A DNA stretch of 64,000 bases from Candidatus Methylopumilus planktonicus. GTDB lineage: Bacteria; Pseudomonadota; Gammaproteobacteria; Burkholderiales; Methylophilaceae. The stretch is taken from positions 62,001-126,000 of the forward strand of contig NZ_CP040984.1 in assembly GCF_006364715.1 (NCBI RefSeq), written 5' to 3'. A model generated the notes under the pieces. That model saw only the letters and a program-made list of their open reading frames with translations. It had not been told where the DNA came from and did not search any database. Position numbers and translations under genes: made by a program. Shown piece by piece: positions 6,676 through 15,807 of the stretch (positions within the stretch are counted from its first letter, which is position 1; each line of letters starts with the position of its first letter).

Positions 6676-7422
6676 ATGGACGATCAGCAACTTCTTCGAT
6701 ATAGCCGTCATATCTTATTGCCTGATATTGAATATCAGGGGCAAGAAAAACTTCTTAATAGCCATATACTCATTGTAGGTGCAGGTGGTTTAGGTTCACC
6801 TATTGCAATCTATTGTGCAGCTGCCGGTGTTGGAAAAATGACGATATGTGATTTTGATGATGTAGATTTAAGTAATCTACAAAGACAAATCATTCATGAC
6901 ACACAATCAGTTGGCATTAATAAAGCCTCTTCTGCAAAACAGTTTATTCAATTACTTAATCCAGATGTAGAAGTGATTGCTGTAACAGAAAAACAAACTG
7001 AAGCAAGCATGAAAGTCATTGTAAAAGATGTAGATGTCATTATTGATGGCTCAGATAATTTTACTACACGCTATGCGCTTAATCGAATCGCAGTGTCATT
7101 AAAGAAGCCACTAGTTTCAGGTGCTGCAGTGGGTTATGAAGGTCAGATTAGCGTCTTTGATATGAGACATGATAAGAGTCCTTGTTATCACTGTCTATTT
7201 CCAGATACAGGCGACCGCAGTGAAACGCGCTGTGCTGATAATGGTGTTTTTTCACCCACAGTGGGCATGATAGGCACTGCTCAAGCTGCCGAAGTCATGA
7301 AGATTATTTTAGGCATAGGCGAGTCTTTAGAGGGGCGCTTATTATTGCTTGATGTGAAATCGATGCAATGGAAAAATATTCAACTTAAAAAAGATCCATC
7401 TTGCGCTGTTTGTTCTAAGTGA
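6676..7422 (+). CDS. moeB: MoeB/ThiF-family sulfur-carrier protein adenylyltransferase
   Basis: 248 aa from MDDQQLLRYSRH, the usual family start (ATG 6661 is possible). E1-like enzyme that adenylates the C-terminal Gly-Gly of MoaD or ThiS for molybdopterin or thiamine synthesis. Motifs: nucleotide loop IVGAGGLGSPIA, the Arg finger region DLSNLQRQI, DGSDNFTTRY, the CYHC zinc motif with C-terminal CAVC, and the TRCADNGV Cys loop. No rhodanese domain is fused, but a separate rhodanese and TusA lie about 3 kb away. moaC near 60.5 kb supports molybdenum cofactor synthesis. Confidence 0.93.
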   Translation: MDDQQLLRYSRHILLPDIEYQGQEKLLNSHILIVGAGGLGSPIAIYCAAAGVGKMTICDFDDVDLSNLQRQIIHDTQSVGINKASSAKQFIQLLNPDVEVIAVTEKQTEASMKVIVKDVDVIIDGSDNFTTRYALNRIAVSLKKPLVSGAAVGYEGQISVFDMRHDKSPCYHCLFPDTGDRSETRCADNGVFSPTVGMIGTAQAAEVMKIILGIGESLEGRLLLLDVKSMQWKNIQLKKDPSCAVCSK

Positions 7423-7512
7423 TTTTTTATGGCAGACATCTGCCCTGAGGCCTGATATCACTTATCCCTATGTTAAAATGAATCTTTAACGAATCCTCTA
7501 TGTGCTTTATTC

Positions 7513-10314
7513 ATGGAAAATAATCTCTCTAAACCTTTTAGCCCAAAAGATATTGAAAGTCATTGGTATGATTTTTGGGAATCAAAAGGCTTTTATCAAG
7601 CAGGCTTAGATACTAAGCAAAAAAATTCATTTTGTATTTTATTGCCGCCACCCAACGTCACAGGAACGTTGCATATGGGGCATGGATTCAATCAAACACT
7701 TATGGATGCATTAACACGCTATCACCGTATGAAGGGCGACAACACGTTATGGCAGCCCGGTACCGATCATGCAGGCATTGCAACACAAATCGTTGTTGAA
7801 AGACAGCTGGATAAAGAAGGTATTTCAAGACATAGCCTTGGACGAGAAAAGTTTTTAGAAAAAGTATGGGAGTGGAAAGCCTTCTCAGGCGGCACGATCA
7901 CAGAGCAGATGCGTAGACTTGGTACTTCACCTGATTGGTCTCGCGAACGTTTCACGATGGATGAAGGTTTATCAAAAACGGTGACAGAAACATTTGTCAG
8001 CTTATTTAAAGAAGGACTGATTTATCGCGGTAAACGTCTAGTAAATTGGGACATTCAATTACAGACAGCCGTTTCTGATTTAGAAGTAGTGCAAGAAGAA
8101 GAGGATGGATTCTTGTGGCATATTCAATATCCACTCGCATCTGGTGATAACCATTTAACTGTTGCTACCACTCGACCTGAAACAATGCTGGGTGACGTTG
8201 CGATTATGGTTCATCCTGAAGATGCACGATATCAAAAACTTGTTGGCCAAATGGTAAAACTTCCTTTATGTGATCGTGAAATTCCAATCATCGCAGATGA
8301 TTATGTTGATCAAACATTTGGGACGGGCGTTGTTAAAGTAACGCCCGCGCATGACTTCAATGACTATGCTGTAGGGTTGCGACATAAGCTACCTATGATA
8401 AGTGTGTTGACGCTCGATGGATATATTAACGAGGCAGCACCTAAGGCCTATCAAGGGCTAGATCGATTTGTTGCACGTAAAAAAATTGTAGAAGATTTAG
8501 AGGCTCAAGGATTTCTTGTAAAAACTGAAAAACATAAACTTAAAGTTCCACGAGGTGATCGAACAGATGTGGTGATCGAACCAATGCTGACTGATCAGTG
8601 GTTTGTTGCCATGACTAAAAAAAGCCATGATGGAAAAAGTATTACAGAAAAAGCCCTTGATGTTGTGAAGACGGGTGAAATTAAATTCTTTCCAGATAAC
8701 TGGGTGAATACTTATAACCAGTGGCTGAACAACATTCAAGATTGGTGTATTTCAAGGCAGCTTTGGTGGGGCCATCAAATCCCAGCTTGGTATGGTGATG
8801 AAGGTCAGGTGTGGGTTGCGCATAATGAGGAAGAAGTAAAAGCCTTAGCTTTAAAAGATGGCTATCAGGGAAGTTTAAAGCGTGATCCAGATGTTCTAGA
8901 TACTTGGTACTCATCAGCGCTATGGCCTTTCTCAACTCTTGATTGGACGCCTGATTATCCAAAGGTGTCAAACCCAGCTCTCGATCTCTATTTACCCTCG
9001 ACGGTATTAGTGACAGGTTTTGATATTATCTTTTTCTGGGTCGCTCGAATGGTCATGATGACTAAACACATTACTGGAAAGATTCCATTTAAGCATGTTT
9101 ATGTGCATGGACTCATCCGTGATGCAGAAGGCCAGAAGATGAGTAAGTCAAAAGGAAATGTATTGGATCCTATCGATTTGATCGATGGCATTTCACTTGA
9201 AGCACTTATTGAAAAAAGAACAACCGGGCTTATGAATCCAAAACAAGCCGAATCAATTACTAAAAAAACACGCAAAGAATTTCCAGAAGGTATCGCCGCT
9301 TTTGGCACAGACGCCTTACGTTTTACTTATTCAAGCTTAGCGAGTCCCGGACGTGACATCAAATTTGATCTTCAACGTTGCGAAGGCTATCGAAATTTCT
9401 GCAATAAATTATGGAATGCGACACGTTTTGTTCTTATGAACTGCGAAGGTAAAGAAAATGGTTTTGGAGAATGCGTAGAGGGTTATCTTGAATTTTCAAA
9501 AGCTGATCGTTGGATTGTGAGCGAATTGCAAGAGAGAGAAGTGGCTATTGAAAAAGCATTTTTAGATTACCGATTTGATTTATTGTCACAAGAGCTTTAC
9601 CAATTTGTTTGGGATGAATTTTGTGATTGGTATCTTGAGGTTGCTAAAGTTCAATTGCAAATGGGTAGTGAAGGAGAGCAAAGGGCGACACGGCGAACAC
9701 TTTTACGCGTTCTTGAGATTATTTTGCGATTAATACATCCAGTAATGCCTTTTATTACCGAAGAAATTTGGCAAACGATCGGCCCTATGAATGGAAAAAA
9801 AGGCCCTTCGATTATGCTAGAGCCTTATCCTCAAAGTGACAGCAAAAAAATTGACCGAGAAAGTATTCAATGGATGTCTACTTTGAAAGAGATGGTAGAT
9901 GTGTGCCGAAAACTTCGCGGCGAAATGAATATTTCCCCAGCACAAAAAATTCCACTTGTGATCGCAGGAAATAAAAAGTCACTTCAGCTCTATGCACCCT
10001 ATCTTAAAGCACTTGCTAAATTAACTGATGTTGAAATTGTGGAAGAGCTTCCAGCAATCGATGCGCCAGTGATGTTAGTGAGAGACTTTAAATTGATGCT
10101 TAAGGTTGAAGTAGATGCTGCAGAAGAAAAAGAAAGAATTACAAAAGAGCTTAATCGCATTCAAATTGAAATCCAAAAAGCCAAAGGTAAGCTAGAAAAT
10201 GCCAGCTTTATAGATAGAGCCCCTGAGGCAGTGGTAGCACTAGAAAAAAAACGCTTAGAAGAGTTCTTAGAGAGCTTTGAAAAGCTTAATGTACAACTAA
10301 AAAAGTTAGCTTAA
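7513..10314 (+). CDS. valS: Valyl-tRNA synthetase
   Basis: 933-aa class I synthetase that charges tRNA-Val. Motifs: PPPNVTGTLHMGHG (HIGH signature, residue ~55), the inserted editing domain with TTRPETMLGD, WCISRQLWWGH, KMSKSKGNV (residue ~540), and a C-terminal coiled coil (~865-933, rich in KELNRIQIEIQKAKGKLEN) that grips the tRNA. Full length for the family. Its last 9 bp overlap the end of the convergent tusA-like gene. Confidence 0.98.
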   Translation: MENNLSKPFSPKDIESHWYDFWESKGFYQAGLDTKQKNSFCILLPPPNVTGTLHMGHGFNQTLMDALTRYHRMKGDNTLWQPGTDHAGIATQIVVERQLDKEGISRHSLGREKFLEKVWEWKAFSGGTITEQMRRLGTSPDWSRERFTMDEGLSKTVTETFVSLFKEGLIYRGKRLVNWDIQLQTAVSDLEVVQEEEDGFLWHIQYPLASGDNHLTVATTRPETMLGDVAIMVHPEDARYQKLVGQMVKLPLCDREIPIIADDYVDQTFGTGVVKVTPAHDFNDYAVGLRHKLPMISVLTLDGYINEAAPKAYQGLDRFVARKKIVEDLEAQGFLVKTEKHKLKVPRGDRTDVVIEPMLTDQWFVAMTKKSHDGKSITEKALDVVKTGEIKFFPDNWVNTYNQWLNNIQDWCISRQLWWGHQIPAWYGDEGQVWVAHNEEEVKALALKDGYQGSLKRDPDVLDTWYSSALWPFSTLDWTPDYPKVSNPALDLYLPSTVLVTGFDIIFFWVARMVMMTKHITGKIPFKHVYVHGLIRDAEGQKMSKSKGNVLDPIDLIDGISLEALIEKRTTGLMNPKQAESITKKTRKEFPEGIAAFGTDALRFTYSSLASPGRDIKFDLQRCEGYRNFCNKLWNATRFVLMNCEGKENGFGECVEGYLEFSKADRWIVSELQEREVAIEKAFLDYRFDLLSQELYQFVWDEFCDWYLEVAKVQLQMGSEGEQRATRRTLLRVLEIILRLIHPVMPFITEEIWQTIGPMNGKKGPSIMLEPYPQSDSKKIDRESIQWMSTLKEMVDVCRKLRGEMNISPAQKIPLVIAGNKKSLQLYAPYLKALAKLTDVEIVEELPAIDAPVMLVRDFKLMLKVEVDAAEEKERITKELNRIQIEIQKAKGKLENASFIDRAPEAVVALEKKRLEEFLESFEKLNVQLKKLA

Positions 10315-10542
10315 ACGACGTTTCTTGATAAAGAAAGTAATGACGCCATCTTCGTCTTGAAGAGATAAAAGTTCATGTCCTGTCTGGAGACAAAATGCAT
10401 CAAAATCTTTTTTGCTTCCAGGGTCTGTGGCAATAATTTTTAAGACCTCATCAGATTTAATTTCATTTAAACCTTTTTTACATCGCAAGATCGGAAGTGG
10501 ACATTTAAGTCCTGTTGCGTCAACTTCATAATCATAATGCAT
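10306..10542 (-). CDS. TusA-family sulfurtransferase
   Basis: 78 aa from MHYDYEVDATG; the longer reading to 10587 would run into the upstream rhodanese gene. The family signature with the sulfur-carrying Cys, GLKCPLPIL, is at residues ~10-18. TusA-like proteins carry persulfide for tRNA thiolation, molybdenum cofactor or sulfur metabolism. Translationally coupled: its ATG is 1 nt after the rhodanese stop, which suggests sulfur passes from rhodanese to TusA. It overlaps valS by 9 bp at the 3' ends. Confidence 0.9.
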   Translation of the reverse strand: MHYDYEVDATGLKCPLPILRCKKGLNEIKSDEVLKIIATDPGSKKDFDAFCLQTGHELLSLQDEDGVITFFIKKRRLS

Positions 10543-10543
10543 A

Positions 10544-10867
10544 TTATTTAAGTGCTGAGAAAGTGAAGCCGGCATTTGCCCAAGCAATAATACCGCCCGC
10601 TAAGTTATACACGTCATGATAATCATGTTCAGCTAAATAAGATGCTGCGTGAGCTGAGCGAATGCCGCTATGGCAATAAAAAACAATACTAGATTTTTTG
10701 GAAAGTTTACCGAAAGCTTGAGGAAGGCTTGAAAGCGGAATATGTTGCGCACCTTGAATAACGCCTCTTGCAACCTCATCATCATTCCTTACATCAATTA
10801 AAACTAAATCATCTTGCTTGAGCATGCTGTGTAAGGTTGCGGCATCAATGGTCATAAAAGCACTCAT
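10544..10867 (-). CDS. Single-domain rhodanese-like sulfurtransferase
   Basis: 107 aa. One rhodanese fold with the active loop CHSGIRS (Cys ~70), which forms a persulfide; LIDVRNDDE near the N-terminus and NLAGGIIAW near the C-terminus are typical of GlpE/PspE-like proteins. Immediately upstream of, and coupled to, the TusA-like gene. Cytoplasmic, as no signal peptide is seen. The sulfur donor is not evident from the sequence. Confidence 0.92.
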   Translation of the reverse strand: MSAFMTIDAATLHSMLKQDDLVLIDVRNDDEVARGVIQGAQHIPLSSLPQAFGKLSKKSSIVFYCHSGIRSAHAASYLAEHDYHDVYNLAGGIIAWANAGFTFSALK

Positions 10868-10886
10868 GAGGATAACAGCTTAAATA

Positions 10887-11285
10887 TTAAAGAATTTTTT
10901 GAATGATCAGCGCAATTACATTTGTTGCAGCTAGCGCTTGAAGTCCCCAGAGCGTGAATTTCATCCCCTTCACTCTAAGTTCCATATTAGGTGTTACTTC
11001 CAGAAAAGCTTTTGCATAATAAAGTCGGCCCGCAGTAAATACACCACCTAAAAGTAAAACAATCGTCCAATGAATATGGTTGGCTTCAAGGCATCCTAAG
11101 AGAATAAGACCTAAAGGAACATATTCCGCAAAGTTTCCGTGCGAACGAATCGCTTGTTGCAAGTCTTCTCGACCGCCATCACCCAAAGACACTTCATTTT
11201 GACGTCTTAGGTTAATGACGTTTAATGCTAATTTAACGTATACAAAGGTAAGAATAGCGGCGTAAATAGCAGTAAGTTTTAACAT
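10887..11285 (-). CDS. MAPEG family membrane protein
   Basis: 132 aa from MLKLTAIYAA (ATG 11285; a longer reading to 11315 adds a non-conserved leader). Four predicted membrane helices, with the family segments LRRQNEVSLGDGG, AIRSHGNFAEYVPLGLILL and AGRLYYAKAF. MAPEG proteins include glutathione transferase-like membrane enzymes; the bacterial YecN-type members have no settled function. Upstream of the rhodanese-tusA pair with a 20-bp gap, possibly co-transcribed. Confidence 0.88.
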   Translation of the reverse strand: MLKLTAIYAAILTFVYVKLALNVINLRRQNEVSLGDGGREDLQQAIRSHGNFAEYVPLGLILLGCLEANHIHWTIVLLLGGVFTAGRLYYAKAFLEVTPNMELRVKGMKFTLWGLQALAATNVIALIIQKIL

Positions 11286-11354
11286 GATGTTTAAATTGAA
11301 TAATCTAAGATGCACTCATTATAACATCGAGATGAGAGCGATATAAAAGGGCGC

Positions 11355-12080
11355 TTAGTTAATTTTGAGTGCAATAGCTTCTTGAAGTTTGAGCGACAGG
11401 TCTTTTCTTGATTGCGAAGGCTTGACCGGATGCCCAATATGTAAAATGACCTCAATTTGATTGGATTTAGCCACTCGCTTAAAGGATTGAAGTAAAGTCG
11501 TTGAACCATGAAAGCTCGTGCGGTTTGTAAGAACTTTATTTTCCTTATATTTGATTGAGAGAGGTAAAAGTAATTTGTCAGACTCAAAGGCTGATTGAAA
11601 TAAGCTGCTCTTAAAAGGAAGCACTTGGTATCCGTTTGACGTAATGCCTTCAGGGAAAATACATATTGACTGTTTTTCATTTAAAAAGTGATGGTTCATC
11701 GCTTGGATGACATCAGGTAAATTTGATTTACGATTACGGTCAACAAAAATGGCACCTGAAATTTTAGCCAGCATCCCAATAATAGGCCATGTTTTGACAT
11801 CCGATGCTGACACGAATGTGACAGGCTTTAATGAAAAGATCACAGGAATATCTAGCCATGAAATATGATTTGAAACGATAAGATAACTATCTTTACTTAG
11901 AAGCATTAAAGCTTCGCCATTGAGTGTAATTTTAATCTTTAAAATACGTAGGAGACGTTTCGCCCAGTATTGAATAAGAAGATGATGGATATTTTTTGGA
12001 AGAACAATCATCGCGATACAAAGAATTAGTGCGAGAAGTAAATGAAACGCCATGAAAACAGATTTAAAAATAAAGTTCAT
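11355..12080 (-). CDS. 1-acyl-sn-glycerol-3-phosphate acyltransferase (PlsC-like)
   Basis: 241 aa. An N-terminal membrane segment (FMAFHLLLALILCIAMIVL) is followed by the acyltransferase motifs NHISWLD (HX4D catalytic pair), FVDRNRKSN (motif II) and FPEGITS (motif III). Makes phosphatidic acid or a related acyl lipid at the inner membrane. Six bases downstream of the DUF3147 gene on the same strand. Could be the main PlsC or an OlsA-like relative; the sequence alone does not decide. Confidence 0.9.
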   Translation of the reverse strand: MNFIFKSVFMAFHLLLALILCIAMIVLPKNIHHLLIQYWAKRLLRILKIKITLNGEALMLLSKDSYLIVSNHISWLDIPVIFSLKPVTFVSASDVKTWPIIGMLAKISGAIFVDRNRKSNLPDVIQAMNHHFLNEKQSICIFPEGITSNGYQVLPFKSSLFQSAFESDKLLLPLSIKYKENKVLTNRTSFHGSTTLLQSFKRVAKSNQIEVILHIGHPVKPSQSRKDLSLKLQEAIALKIN

Positions 12081-12086
12081 AGTGGA

Positions 12087-12434
12087 TTATAAGAGTTCGA
12101 TGCCATAAGGCTTTAGAATTTTTGCAAAAATATAAAATGTAACTAAAGTAATGACAACAGATATGCCAAGTGTTGACCAAAAACCAAATCGTTTAAGTAA
12201 AAAAGGAAATGCTAGGAACATGGGTAACGTAGGTATGACATACCAAAAAGTATACCAAGCATGATTTGCAATTTTAGATTCCGGCTGTTTTTCTAAATAT
12301 AGCCAAATTAAAGTTAGCACTGTCACAAGAGGAAGCGCTGCGATGAGCCCACCTAAACGATCACTTTTTTTAGCTATCTCAGAAATAAAAACAACCATAC
12401 CTGAGGTGATTAGAAGCTTAAATAAAATCCACAT
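12087..12434 (-). CDS. DUF3147 family small membrane protein
   Basis: 115 aa with four predicted membrane helices and the conserved part KKSDRLGGLIAALPLVTVLTL? shape of DUF3147 (SDRLGGLIAALP). Its start overlaps the stop of the upstream acyltransferase-like gene by 1 bp (position 12434), indicating translational coupling. Function unknown; the operon with PlsC- and FemAB/GNAT-like genes suggests an envelope role. Confidence 0.75.
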   Translation of the reverse strand: MWILFKLLITSGMVVFISEIAKKSDRLGGLIAALPLVTVLTLIWLYLEKQPESKIANHAWYTFWYVIPTLPMFLAFPFLLKRFGFWSTLGISVVITLVTFYIFAKILKPYGIELL

Positions 12435-13636
12435 TACATTTCTTCTTTCATTAATTGAATGTCAGGCTTTTCTTCAGGAAAGGCCTTTAAATAAACTGCC
12501 AAGTCTGGATCAAGCGTATTCCAATTGACCAAGCTTGCTACTTTTTTATATATTTCATGCATAAAGCGATTTCTGTGCTTACAGAAATTTGTAAGATGAA
12601 TGAGTTCATGACCCGTTTCGATTTTAGCAGGATAAGCTGTTTGGCCACTTTGAATTGTTTTGGCACCAATTTTATACGACCAATTAACAGCTTCAATCCA
12701 TAAGCGAAAGTAGATAAACCAATCTCTAGGGGCGTCATAATCAATGCCAATAAATTTGTTAATCACGTGCCCTTTAAGATCAAAACAAAGCATAAAAGCC
12801 ACAATCTCTTGAGAAGACTGGTGTCTTAAGACAATAAAGTGCGCTTCTTTTTCGCGAGAAATAAATTCAAAGAATTCGGGTGTTAGCTCTTCAAATTTAG
12901 TTTTACCTTTTGAATAAGTTCTTGAGAATAGTCGGTAAAGCTGATGAAGGGTTTGATTGTCAGGCAAATGAACTATGCTGACATCCAAAGGAGCTGGAAG
13001 TGCTTTTTTTAGCTTTTTTAGAAATTGGTCTCTTCTAGACGATTTGAGAGAGTTTATATAATCGTCGGTATTTCCGCCTTCAAGTGTTACAAGTGCCGAC
13101 GGAAAACTTATAAGCGGGAATAATTTTTTAGATTTGGAAATGGTGGCAAGTGTTTGATGGTATATATTTGGAAAGTCTTTCCAAACTAACATAGCTGCTT
13201 TGTATTTTTGCGCTTGTTTTTCAGCAGCCTCCTGGACACAGAGAAAAATATCATCCTGTGTTACTGTCTGAGCTTTTAAAATTTTTGGATCAATCCCGAT
13301 ATGCCCCTCATCAGAGCCGGCACTGCCAATAAAAAAAGTACGTTGATATAAGAAAGACGGGATGATTTTGCTGATTAGCTTTACGATTGGCAAAATCATC
13401 GGAGGCATCACAAGCTCAATGGGCACATCCTTGACGAAAGCAGGGGCGATGGCAATTGGCTCTCCATTCAAAGAAATCAGACCATAGGTAAAAGTGAATT
13501 GCTCTTCTAGGTGAGCACACTCGAGTGATCTGTACCACCACTGACCTTCGTACGGTGCTGGAAAACAACTATCCCAGAGCGCCTGTGGTATTTGCGATTC
13601 AGAATTAAGCCATTCAAGAGAGAGCTGTTGTATCAT
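12434..13636 (-). CDS. GNAT / FemAB-like acyltransferase (peptidogalycan biosynthesis family)
   Basis: 400 aa resembling the DUF482 (peptidogalycan biosynthesis) group: an N-terminal part with PAPYEGQWWYRSLE and IGSAGSDEGHIGID, and a C-terminal GNAT-like fold with HFIVLRHQSSQEIVAF, INKFIGIDYDAPRDW and the ending part QSGQTAYPAKIETGHEL. First gene of a minus-strand run with DUF3147 and PlsC-like genes. The substrate is not known. Divergent from the secreted HNH gene with only 39 bp between starts. Confidence 0.8.
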   Translation of the reverse strand: MIQQLSLEWLNSESQIPQALWDSCFPAPYEGQWWYRSLECAHLEEQFTFTYGLISLNGEPIAIAPAFVKDVPIELVMPPMILPIVKLISKIIPSFLYQRTFFIGSAGSDEGHIGIDPKILKAQTVTQDDIFLCVQEAAEKQAQKYKAAMLVWKDFPNIYHQTLATISKSKKLFPLISFPSALVTLEGGNTDDYINSLKSSRRDQFLKKLKKALPAPLDVSIVHLPDNQTLHQLYRLFSRTYSKGKTKFEELTPEFFEFISREKEAHFIVLRHQSSQEIVAFMLCFDLKGHVINKFIGIDYDAPRDWFIYFRLWIEAVNWSYKIGAKTIQSGQTAYPAKIETGHELIHLTNFCKHRNRFMHEIYKKVASLVNWNTLDPDLAVYLKAFPEEKPDIQLMKEEM

Positions 13637-13675
13637 CTATCAGAATTATACTTAAAACGTCGTGATTCTAGACTT

Positions 13676-13975
13676 ATGCAGAAATTTTTATTTTTTTTAA
13701 TTACACTTTTCTTTAGCGGGTTACTTTTTGCAGTTCATTCAGATTACTGTGTGAACTGTGAACGGGATGAACATGGGCGCATTAAAAGAAGTCTTGAAGC
13801 CAAGAAAGCTTTTAAAAAAATACAACCATGTCCATCAACAAGTAAACCTTTTGGAGCTTGTCCCGGTTATATTATTGATCACGTCATTCCTTTAAAGCGA
13901 GGTGGCATAGACGCTCCATCAAATATGCAATGGCAGACTGTCGAAGAATCAAAAGAAAAAGACAAATGGGAATAA
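13676..13975 (+). CDS. Secreted small HNH endonuclease-like protein
   Basis: 99 aa from MQKFLFFLITLFFSG, which is a signal peptide (cleavage near LFA-VHS). Two Cys pairs follow (CVNCERDEHGRIKRS; CPSTSKPFGACPG), then an HNH-type core IDHVIPLKRGG and SNMQWQT. The DH..P....G..... N pattern fits a periplasmic HNH nuclease. Such small exported HNH proteins occur alone in betaproteobacteria; a role in DNA turnover or uptake is conceivable but not shown. Metal-binding His and Asp appear intact. Confidence 0.75.
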   Translation: MQKFLFFLITLFFSGLLFAVHSDYCVNCERDEHGRIKRSLEAKKAFKKIQPCPSTSKPFGACPGYIIDHVIPLKRGGIDAPSNMQWQTVEESKEKDKWE

Positions 13976-14017
13976 CTTATTATATGAAACGCAATTTCAA
14001 GTAATATAATCTATATT

Positions 14018-14191
14018 ATGGGACGACAAATATTTTATATTGATTATCCGCAAGAGCATCAAGGCGATGCATTACATGCTTATCAATGTAAGTTTTGCAA
14101 AATAGATACGGTAAAAATTAATGGATTACTTGAAAATCATTTGCCAAATTGTAACTATAGAGTTGAAAAAGAAAAAACGATTACTGAGTAA
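14018..14191 (+). CDS. Small hypothetical protein with a CxxC...C zinc-like motif (57 aa)
   Basis: Starts MGRQIFYIDYPQEHQG and contains CKFCKIDTVKINGLLENHLPNC-type spacing (CKFC, then a HLPNC pair 19 residues later), which resembles a small C2HC zinc site. It fills the space between the HNH gene and the ROK kinase and overlaps the ROK stop by 11 bp in a convergent arrangement. No clear RBS is seen. Family not recognised; the Cys/His pattern and the gap-filling position support a real gene. Confidence 0.5.
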   Translation: MGRQIFYIDYPQEHQGDALHAYQCKFCKIDTVKINGLLENHLPNCNYRVEKEKTITE

Positions 14192-15083
14192 GTCCTCGAC
14201 CAATTAAAGCAGCACCAATGACACCAGCTGAATCACCCAGCATGTTTTTAACAATCGGCGTTGAAGGCGTGTCATTAAAAATACGTGCATAAACTTCAAC
14301 AATACCTTCCTTGTATAAACTTTTTTCATTAGAAAGACCGCCACCTAATACAACAATATCAGGGTCTAAGATATTAATAAGATTAGCTAAGGCTTGACCA
14401 AAGCGCGCATAAAAATCTTGTTTAATATTTTTTAGGGCTTCGTCTTTCGATGGGGCATTAAAAAAATCAATCGCTGAGAGTGTCTTTCCTGTTTTATCTT
14501 GAATTCTTTTTTCTAAACCACACCCAGATATAAAACTTTCTACACAGCCATTTGCCCCACAATAACAGGGGTAGCCTTGAGGATCAATCACCATATGACC
14601 CCATTCACCCGCGATATTTTGTGGCCCCTGTCTAATTTTTCCATCAAATACAATGCCACCGCCACAGCCTGTTCCCATGATGACGCCAAACACAGAGGGA
14701 TATCCTTTACCTGCTCCCATTAATGCTTCTGCAAGAGCAAAACAATTAGCATCATTTTCAATCACGATGTCATGGACTAGCTTGTCTTCAAGAAGAGATT
14801 GAAGTGGCAAGCTGTTTAAGCAAAGTGTATTAGAGTTTTTAAGTAGATGTGTTTTCTTTGAGATCGAGCCAGGCGTTCCTAAGCCTAGTGAATGTGTTTT
14901 ATTCTGTATAGATATGAGCGCTGTTTTATAGAGCGAATGAATTTGCTTAAAGATATGCTCGCTACCTAAATGGGCTTCTGTGAGTAATCGCTCCCGAAAA
15001 ATAATCTTGTCCTGACTGTCTAAAACAGCCACTTCAATTTTAGTGCCACCTAAGTCAATACCGATATGATAATTAGATGTCAT
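14181..15083 (-). CDS. ROK family sugar kinase
   Basis: 300 aa. Phosphate-binding IGIDLGGTKIEVAVLD at the N-terminus, the ROK signature region GTGCGGGIVFDGKI and the zinc site GEWGHM...CYCGANGCVESFISG (His plus three Cys) are visible. Closest in style to fructokinase/N-acetylglucosamine kinase (Mak/NagK) or glucokinase; the sugar cannot be fixed from sequence. Its ATG directly follows the dedA stop (TAA-ATG), so the two are co-translated. Confidence 0.88.
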   Translation of the reverse strand: MTSNYHIGIDLGGTKIEVAVLDSQDKIIFRERLLTEAHLGSEHIFKQIHSLYKTALISIQNKTHSLGLGTPGSISKKTHLLKNSNTLCLNSLPLQSLLEDKLVHDIVIENDANCFALAEALMGAGKGYPSVFGVIMGTGCGGGIVFDGKIRQGPQNIAGEWGHMVIDPQGYPCYCGANGCVESFISGCGLEKRIQDKTGKTLSAIDFFNAPSKDEALKNIKQDFYARFGQALANLINILDPDIVVLGGGLSNEKSLYKEGIVEVYARIFNDTPSTPIVKNMLGDSAGVIGAALIGRGLTQ

Positions 15084-15695
15084 TTAATTATTTTGAAAAT
15101 GACGTTTGATATACCAAGCGATGAAAATGATTGCACCACCAGCAATCACATAATGAAATTCGTGAAAGTAAACTTTTAATGAGTCCCAGTGCTCACCAAA
15201 TACCATGCCTGTGTATGCAAGTGCCCAGCACCAAATAAATGAGCCGACAAATGTGTAGATAATAAACTTAGTCATATTCATACGCGCAATTCCTGCAGGA
15301 AGTGCAATAAAAGTTCTTACCGCTGGAAGAAGGCGACCTAAAAAGATAATGATCTCACCATAATTTTTAAACCAATCATCTGCCATCCTTAAATCTTTTT
15401 TAGAGATGAGTACGAAACGGCCATATTTTTCAGCAAGCTGTCTGCCACCTGTTTTTCCTACATAGTAAGCAGGTATAGAGCCCAATACACAGCCTAGCGC
15501 ACCCATTAAGGCGACTACCCAGAGCACCATCTCACCTTTAAAAACAAGATATCCTGCGAAAGGCATAATAATTTCGGAGGGTAATGGAATACAGGCTGAC
15601 TCAATCGCCATCAGTAATACGATACCCCCATATCCCATAGTGGATATAACACTCATAATCCAAACAGCTAATAATCCAATTAATTTTTCTAGCAT
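15084..15695 (-). CDS. DedA family membrane protein
   Basis: 203 aa, hydrophobic, with the DedA features: ESACIPLPSEIIMPFAGYL (conserved Glu), GSIPAYYVGKTGGR and FLGRLLPAVRTFIALPAGI (the F.GR..P..R motif). DedA proteins are inner-membrane members of the lipid-scramblase-like superfamily and support envelope homeostasis. Start ATG 15695 preferred; a GTG lies just before it. Directly abuts the ROK kinase gene downstream. Confidence 0.93.
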   Translation of the reverse strand: MLEKLIGLLAVWIMSVISTMGYGGIVLLMAIESACIPLPSEIIMPFAGYLVFKGEMVLWVVALMGALGCVLGSIPAYYVGKTGGRQLAEKYGRFVLISKKDLRMADDWFKNYGEIIIFLGRLLPAVRTFIALPAGIARMNMTKFIIYTFVGSFIWCWALAYTGMVFGEHWDSLKVYFHEFHYVIAGGAIIFIAWYIKRHFQNN

Positions 15696-15807
15696 CACGC
15701 ATAACCTAATATAAGCTGATATCGAATTCTATCTTATGTTTCATAAACCTTTAGTGAATCTGCAAATTTTTAATATAATGAATTACACAATTTTTAAAAA
15801 AACATAT

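Noticed and set aside
8681..8971. Antisense open frame inside valS
   Set aside because: No RBS or domain; valS coding is continuous and conserved on the other strand.
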